Source: Treponema sp. (GTDB taxonomy: Bacteria > Spirochaetota > Spirochaetia > Treponematales > Breznakiellaceae). From it: 9,384 nt of DNA. Below the pieces are notes generated by a model. The model was not told the DNA's origin. It saw nothing but the letters and a program-made list of their open reading frames with translations, and ran no database searches. Below, in pieces: positions 5,129 through 9,384 of the stretch (within the stretch, counting starts at the first letter, position 1; the number at the start of each line of letters is the position of its first letter). Made by a program: the position numbers and the translations under genes. The stretch spans positions 1 through 9,384 of the forward strand of contig JAIROE010000355.1 in NCBI GenBank assembly GCA_031257715.1, read 5' to 3'.

Positions 5129-6667
5129 GTGCGTAAGGCTGCGGCCATGGTGCTTTTTTTTGTTGCGGCGGGCGTTTCGTTCGTTTGTGCGGATACCGGG
5201 CACTGGGAAACGGTGGAAGCTCAGATGCGCCTTATCATGAGCGAGGCGTATTACGCCTATGTGGCGGGCGACGCGGAAGGAGCCCGCGCCCTGGTGGACA
5301 GGGTATACAACGAATATTACCGGGGCGAATTTGAACGGAACGTCAAAAGCGTCATTTCACAGGCGAGGGCGGAGAATATTGACGAGTGGTTTGAGTATGT
5401 AAAGGCCTCCCTGGGCAGCGGAAAGACGCAGAAGGAGATCCGGGACGACCTCAACCAGCTTAACCACCTGCTGCGGGTTACTGCGGGTTCCCTTGACGGA
5501 AAAGAGGAGCCGGCGGCGTCGGTGCGGAGCTGGACAAGGACGGCGGCCGAAATGGCGGCTGTGCTTGATACGGCCCTCGAACGGTACTGTGCGGGCGACG
5601 CGGACGGCGCGCGGGAGCGGGTGGACAACGCCTATTTTCAGTTTTATGAAAAACTCGGCTTTGAAAAGACCGTGATGACCCGCATTTCAGGTTCACGGGC
5701 CAGTACGGTGGAATATCAATTCAGCGCGGTTAAAAAGGCGATAAGCCGGGGCGTTCCGGACGCCGAAGTCAAGAGCAGCCTTGAAACGCTTGCCGCCTAC
5801 CTCAGGGAAGATGCGGAACAGCTTGACGAAAAGTCGGGCGGCCCTCTGGGCGCGTTCCTGGGCTCCCTTCTTATTATCATCCGGGAAGGTTTTGAGGCGA
5901 TCATCATTGTCGGGGCCATCATCGCCTATCTTGTGAAGAGCGGGAACAAAAAGAGCGTGGGTCCTGTGTACTGGGGTTCCGTTATCGCCCTTGTTTTCAG
6001 CGTGGGAATGGCTTTCCTTCTTAACGTCCTTGCGGGCGTTTCAAGCGGGAGAAACCAGGAGATCATCGAAGGGGCGTCCATGCTCCTTGCCGTTGGCGTC
6101 CTTTTTTATGTCAGCAACTGGATGGTGTCCAAGGCGGAAGCGGAAGCCTGGTCGAAATTCATTGAAGGCAAAGTACAGGCTTCAATAGCGCGCGGCAGCA
6201 TGTTCTCCCTTGCTTTCGCGGCCTTTCTTGCCGTGTTTCGGGAAGGGGCGGAAACCATACTGTTTTATCAGGCCCTGCTTGCGGGGAACCGTGATTTTGC
6301 CGGGATGATTTGGCTGGGTTTCGGCATTGGCTGCGTGATTCTTGTGGTCATCTACCTTTTTATCCGTTTCCTCAGCATCAGGCTTCCCCTTAAACCCTTT
6401 TTCCTTGGTACAAGCGTCCTGCTCTTTGTCATGTCCATTGCCTTCATGGGGAACGGCGTCAAGGAATTGCAGGAGGGCAATGTGGTGGGCGTTACCGCCA
6501 TACCGGGCATGGGTTCCGTGGACATACTGGGGATCTATCCCACCCTTGAAACGCTCATTCCCCAATTTCTGCTTCTTGCGGTAACCGTGGCCGTCTTTAT
6601 TTTTCAGATACGCAGAAAGGGCGGCCGCGGCGTACTTCCGGTTACCAACTCGGGCCTTGTGGCCTGA
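5129..6667 (+). CDS. ftr1: FTR1-family iron permease with duplicated extracytoplasmic domain
   Basis: Predicted 512-residue inner-membrane iron transporter. Residues 1-21 are a signal peptide (cleavage probably after VCA). Residues 31-123 and 140-233 are two related helical units sharing the pattern GDA(E/D)GAR-x2-VD-x2-Y, followed by an aromatic/Glu stretch (YYRGEFE, YEKLGFE). This gives an internal duplication facing the periplasm. From about residue 240 there are seven hydrophobic segments. The two FTR1 signatures, REGFE (252-256) and REGAE (371-375), lie in the first and fourth segments; their Glu residues are known to be needed for iron passage in FTR1/EfeU proteins. The tail is short and basic. 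It is the first gene of the operon, 27 bases before the Tp34/P19 gene. Family members move ferric iron, either alone after ferroxidation (EfeUOB) or with P19-type partners; the neighbours here indicate the P19 type. The longer length compared with EfeU comes from the N-terminal domain. Confidence 0.95.
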   Translation: MRKAAAMVLFFVAAGVSFVCADTGHWETVEAQMRLIMSEAYYAYVAGDAEGARALVDRVYNEYYRGEFERNVKSVISQARAENIDEWFEYVKASLGSGKTQKEIRDDLNQLNHLLRVTAGSLDGKEEPAASVRSWTRTAAEMAAVLDTALERYCAGDADGARERVDNAYFQFYEKLGFEKTVMTRISGSRASTVEYQFSAVKKAISRGVPDAEVKSSLETLAAYLREDAEQLDEKSGGPLGAFLGSLLIIIREGFEAIIIVGAIIAYLVKSGNKKSVGPVYWGSVIALVFSVGMAFLLNVLAGVSSGRNQEIIEGASMLLAVGVLFYVSNWMVSKAEAEAWSKFIEGKVQASIARGSMFSLAFAAFLAVFREGAETILFYQALLAGNRDFAGMIWLGFGIGCVILVVIYLFIRFLSIRLPLKPFFLGTSVLLFVMSIAFMGNGVKELQEGNVVGVTAIPGMGSVDILGIYPTLETLIPQFLLLAVTVAVFIFQIRRKGGRGVLPVTNSGLVA

Positions 6668-6680
6668 GAGAAAATATTTT

Positions 6681-6702
6681 GGAGGAGTTTCAGCATGAAA
6701 CT
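6681..6702 (+). promoter_or_regulatory. Ribosome site and start-codon hairpin of the Tp34/P19 gene
   Basis: GGAGGAG (6681-6687) is a strong ribosome site seven bases before the ATG at 6695. AGTTTCA (6686-6692) pairs exactly with TGAAACT (6696-6702) around a GCA loop, so the start codon and the last two bases of the ribosome site fall inside a seven-pair hairpin. This could reduce initiation unless ribosomes arriving from ftr1 open it. It is AU-rich and only moderately stable by eye. Confidence 0.4.
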
Positions 6703-7276
6703 GAAAACTTTGATGGTTTTTCTTTTAATCTGCCTTTCGGCGGGTCTTGTCTTTGCGGGCGGCCAGGGCCAGGGATCCCGGCCTGCCAGCACGGTGAATC
6801 CCGGGGAAGAAGCCGGATTTGAGGAATTCCCCCTTGGGGATGACCATGAACTCGGGCCTCTCAATGTCGCGGGCGTTTACTTTCAGCCTGTAGACATGAT
6901 CCCCGCATCGGCCGGACTGCCTGCGTCCCAGGCCGATATCCACATCGAGGCGGATATTTCGGCGCTGGAAAACGATCTTGGCTACGGCGTCGGGGATTTT
7001 GTTCCCTACCTGACCGTGCGCTACGAGATAAGCCAGGCTTCAGGCTGGCGCTCGGAAGGCACCTTTATGCCGATGAACGCGAGCGACGGCCCCCATTACG
7101 GGGCGAACATCAAGCTGAACGGCATTGGTCAGTACAATGTCCGGTTCCTTATTCAGAACCCCGAAGCCCAAGGTTACGTGCTTCATGTTGACGCCGCGAC
7201 GGGCGTACCCGGCAGGTTCTGGGGCCAGCCCCTCGTCGCCGAGTGGAACGTGAATTACACAGGACCCCAGTGGTAG
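6695..7276 (+). CDS. Tp34/P19-family periplasmic metal-binding protein
   Basis: Predicted 193-residue extracytoplasmic protein of the family that includes T. pallidum Tp34, Campylobacter P19 and E. coli FetP. These form Ig-like dimers that bind copper/iron and aid iron uptake with FTR1-type permeases. Residues 1-21 are a signal peptide ending LVFA. The mature part carries EFPLGDDHELGPLNVAGVY, ADIHIEAD, GTFMPMNASDGPHYGAN and YVLHVD. The metal ligands described for FetP/P19 appear conserved: H83, E85, M127, H134 and H164, with the expected 7- and 30-residue spacings. Unlike Tp34 of T. pallidum, which is a lipoprotein, no lipobox Cys follows the signal peptide. The only Cys is C13, inside the hydrophobic core, so this protein is probably soluble in the periplasm. 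It has a strong ribosome site and lies 27 bases after ftr1. Family assignment is very secure; metal preference is inferred. Confidence 0.95.
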   Translation: MKLKTLMVFLLICLSAGLVFAGGQGQGSRPASTVNPGEEAGFEEFPLGDDHELGPLNVAGVYFQPVDMIPASAGLPASQADIHIEADISALENDLGYGVGDFVPYLTVRYEISQASGWRSEGTFMPMNASDGPHYGANIKLNGIGQYNVRFLIQNPEAQGYVLHVDAATGVPGRFWGQPLVAEWNVNYTGPQW

Positions 7277-7286
7277 ACGGTACGGC

Positions 7287-8564
7287 GTGATTAGGTATTT
7301 TATCCTGGCGGCGGAGAATTCTCTTGCCGCCGGGATTCTCTCCGCACTGATATTCGCCGCCGTTTCGGGCGCCAGGGAATCTTCGGGATTAAAACGGCTT
7401 GGGCAGGGCTGCGCCCTTGGGGCGATCCTTTCCCTTGTCGTCGCCGTACTCAGGCGTGTTACGGCTCTTGTCAACCGTACAAAACTTACCACGGGAATAT
7501 TTGCCGTCGCGCTTGCCGCGGGAATCCTGTTCCTTGTCCTCTACTGGATTGATTTTTTTGGGCGGAAAAAGGACAGGACGCCAAGGGGGGATCTTCTCCA
7601 TATCGCGGCGGGCATTCTTGAGGCCGCCATCGTTTTTTACGCGCTTCCGGATATTCTTCTTTACCCCACCCAGTTTACCCTTGCCGGCGAAAGCATTATC
7701 AGCACGGATTTTCTTTTTAAATTCGCGGGATTCGCCGCGGGTCTCCTCCTCTCGTTTCTTGCCGGTTTCGGGATCTTCAAATCGGCGGCCGCGCTTTTCG
7801 GGACGGGAACGCCGCCGCTGCGCGGATGTATGGCCGCGATCCTGTCGGCCGCCCTTCTGGTCAACATGCTTAACCAGTTGACGGCGATTATCCGGTTTAT
7901 GATTGCCCGCCGGATCATTCCCATGAGCCAGAAGCTTTTCGCCGTGATTATAATCGCGGTAAACAACAATGCCGTTTTTCTTTATGTCATCATGGGATTG
8001 GCGTTTCTCATTCCCGTCATCCTGCTTGTTGTATACATGCGTCCGCGCCTTGAATACCGTAATCCGGCCGAGCTGCGGAAACTCAGGGCGGGCCTGAGGA
8101 GGGACAGGCGGCGGGCGGCGGCAAGCATGGCCGGCCTTCTTCTTTTGATTTTGTCTTTCACCGCGCTCAAGGCGTACAACGAGCGCCCCGTGGTCCTTTC
8201 CCCCGCGGAACCCATGACCATAACGGGAAACGAGATCAGCATTCCCCTTGGGCAGATAGAAGACGGCCACCTTCACCGTTTTGCGTGGAACGCCTCCGAC
8301 GGAACCGAAGTGAGGTTTATTGTCATAAGAAAAAGCGCCGCTTCCTACGGCGTAGGCCTTGACGCCTGTGATATATGCGGGAACACCGGCTACTATGAAA
8401 GAAAAGATGATGTTATCTGCAGGCTCTGCGATGTGGTCATGAACAAATCAACCATCGGCTTCAGGGGAGGGTGTAATCCGGTGCCGCTGGCATATTCGAT
8501 AAGGGACGGAGGGATGATCGTGAAGCTTTCCGATCTTGAGGATGAAAAAGGCAGGTTCAAATAA
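7287..8564 (+). CDS. DUF2318 Fe-S-type membrane protein of the iron-uptake operon
   Basis: Predicted 425-residue inner-membrane protein. The first 296 residues hold about eight hydrophobic segments. The C-terminal domain (about 300-425) is DUF2318, with DGHLHRFAW (327-335) and the signature DACDICGNTGYY, CRLCDVVMN, FRGGCNPVPL, giving five cysteines (C361, C364, C378, C381, C396). This pattern is the reason the family is called Fe-S-containing; the cluster type is not certain. Topology by eye puts the Cys domain outside, after the last hydrophobic segment (279-296). In homologous loci this gene lies between p19-type and ABC permease genes, and a role in iron reduction or electron transfer is suspected but not established. 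The start is GTG at 7287, ten bases after the preceding stop, with no good ribosome site, so translation is probably coupled. The stop overlaps the next start as TAATG. Confidence 0.9.
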   Translation: MIRYFILAAENSLAAGILSALIFAAVSGARESSGLKRLGQGCALGAILSLVVAVLRRVTALVNRTKLTTGIFAVALAAGILFLVLYWIDFFGRKKDRTPRGDLLHIAAGILEAAIVFYALPDILLYPTQFTLAGESIISTDFLFKFAGFAAGLLLSFLAGFGIFKSAAALFGTGTPPLRGCMAAILSAALLVNMLNQLTAIIRFMIARRIIPMSQKLFAVIIIAVNNNAVFLYVIMGLAFLIPVILLVVYMRPRLEYRNPAELRKLRAGLRRDRRRAAASMAGLLLLILSFTALKAYNERPVVLSPAEPMTITGNEISIPLGQIEDGHLHRFAWNASDGTEVRFIVIRKSAASYGVGLDACDICGNTGYYERKDDVICRLCDVVMNKSTIGFRGGCNPVPLAYSIRDGGMIVKLSDLEDEKGRFK

Positions 8565-9384
8565 TGTTTGGACGAATGGTACGGGGCGCCCTTTTCCGCC
8601 AGAAGGGCAAGATGCTGATGGTTGCCTTTACCGTCGCGCTCGGCGCGTCGCTTGCCGCGGCAATGCTCAATGTCATGCTTGATGTCGGCGACAAGGTAAA
8701 CCGGGAACTCAAGGCTTACGGCGCGAACATCAATGTTCTGCCGCGCGGCGCTTCGCTTCTTGACGATCTTTACGGAGTGAACGAAGGAAGCGGAGTGTCC
8801 GACAAATATCTTGCCGAAGATGAACTTGTAAAAATTAAAATGATCTTTTGGACCTTTAACATCGTTGACTTTACACCCTACCTTATAAACAGGGCGGAAG
8901 CGGTCAAACGGGGCGGGGCCGCCGAAACGCCGGTCAGGATAGCCGGCGTCTGGTTCAACCGCCGCCTTGAACTTCCCACGGGCGAAACAATAGACACCGG
9001 TATGCGGAACATGAAACGCTGGTGGGATGTGAGCGGAAGCTGGCTTGACGACGAAGACGGAAACGCCGCCATGGTTGGGGAAGAGGCGGCGAAGCGTCTG
9101 GGCCTTGTCCCCGGAGACATCTTTACCGCCCGCATTGGAGAGCGGTCGGCGAATTTTACGGTGAAGGGGGTTTTCAGCGCGGGGGAAGACGAAGACGATA
9201 CCGTCTATGTGCCCCTTGCCGCCGCGCAGGAACTCGCCGATAAACGGGGCCTTGTGAGCAGGGTGGAGGTGAGCGCCCTCACCACGCCGGACAACGAACT
9301 TTCCCGGCGGGCGGCCCAGGATCCCAAAAGTCTTTCCGTGAAGGAATGGGATACGTGGTACTGCACCGCCTACGTCAGCGCGAT
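8564..9384 (+). CDS. ABC transporter permease, MacB/FtsX type (5' part)
   Basis: The reading frame opens with ATG at 8564, sharing one base with the upstream TAA stop, and stays open to the window edge (273 codons seen). Residues 17-40 form the first membrane helix. A large extracytoplasmic domain follows, with ANINVLPRG (54-62), LPTGETIDTGMR (137-148), KRWWDVSGSW (151-160) and AAMVGEEAAKRLGLVPGDIF (168-187), the MacB-like core pattern. EWDTWYCTAY (261-270) comes just before where the remaining helices should begin. About 100 or more residues, including three further helices, should lie beyond the window. Such permeases form part of the FTR1-P19-DUF2318-ABC gene set, normally followed by a second permease and an ATPase. 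The transported substrate is unknown; these subunits resemble exporters or mechanotransmitters more than importers. Confidence 0.9.
   Translation, partial: MFGRMVRGALFRQKGKMLMVAFTVALGASLAAAMLNVMLDVGDKVNRELKAYGANINVLPRGASLLDDLYGVNEGSGVSDKYLAEDELVKIKMIFWTFNIVDFTPYLINRAEAVKRGGAAETPVRIAGVWFNRRLELPTGETIDTGMRNMKRWWDVSGSWLDDEDGNAAMVGEEAAKRLGLVPGDIFTARIGERSANFTVKGVFSAGEDEDDTVYVPLAAAQELADKRGLVSRVEVSALTTPDNELSRRAAQDPKSLSVKEWDTWYCTAYVSA

Noticed and set aside
6671..6680. AAAATATTTT palindrome as an operator or terminator
   Set aside because: A 10-base AT palindrome before a ribosome site is easily due to chance and lacks a GC stem or matching second site.
7389..8276. Minus-strand open frame of 295 codons opposite the DUF2318 gene
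   Set aside because: The translation is highly charged and low-complexity, a shadow of a hydrophobic membrane protein on the other strand.

Overview
The window looks like chromosomal DNA of a moderately high-GC spirochaete, most likely a Treponema-like organism. The evidence is indirect. A long FTR1-family iron permease is followed directly by a Tp34/P19-family periplasmic protein, an arrangement known from treponemes and from Campylobacter-type iron uptake loci. Promoters are sigma-70-like. There are no tRNA or rRNA genes, no CRISPR array and no transposase. The species cannot be named from the sequence alone.

Left block (1-4137): the 3' part of a prephenate dehydrogenase gene (tyrA, plus strand) enters from outside the window and appears to carry a one-base deletion near position 37. 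It converges on a two-gene minus-strand unit: leuS (leucyl-tRNA synthetase), followed through an ATGA stop/start overlap by an Old Yellow Enzyme-type flavin oxidoreductase with a C-terminal four-cysteine cluster.

Middle (4138-5128): a divergent intergenic region holds a good leuS promoter and two 68-base direct repeats 105 bases apart. Each repeat folds into two tandem 11-bp hairpins, and most differences between the copies preserve pairing, including one compensatory double change. A compact nitroreductase-family gene follows on the plus strand. After it comes a 155-base leader region for the iron operon, with a consensus -35, an operator-like 22-bp dyad across the -10, and a structured leader that also contains a 28-codon reading frame ending at the Shine-Dalgarno sequence.

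Right block (5129-9384): the iron-uptake operon. Its genes, in order, are an FTR1 permease with a duplicated extracytoplasmic domain, a Tp34/P19-like metal-binding protein, a DUF2318 membrane protein with a five-cysteine Fe-S-type domain, and the start of a MacB/FtsX-type ABC permease that runs out of the window. In related loci this set continues with a second permease, an ATPase and thioredoxin-like proteins. The Tp34/P19 protein would bind iron outside the membrane, FTR1 would move it inward, and the DUF2318 protein and ABC unit are thought to assist by redox or export steps that remain poorly defined. The spacings (27 nt, 10 nt and a 1-nt overlap) support one transcript. The gene set itself is a known but under-studied system. 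The less familiar material is the paired-hairpin repeat, the leader and operator architecture, and the hairpin over the Tp34/P19 start codon.
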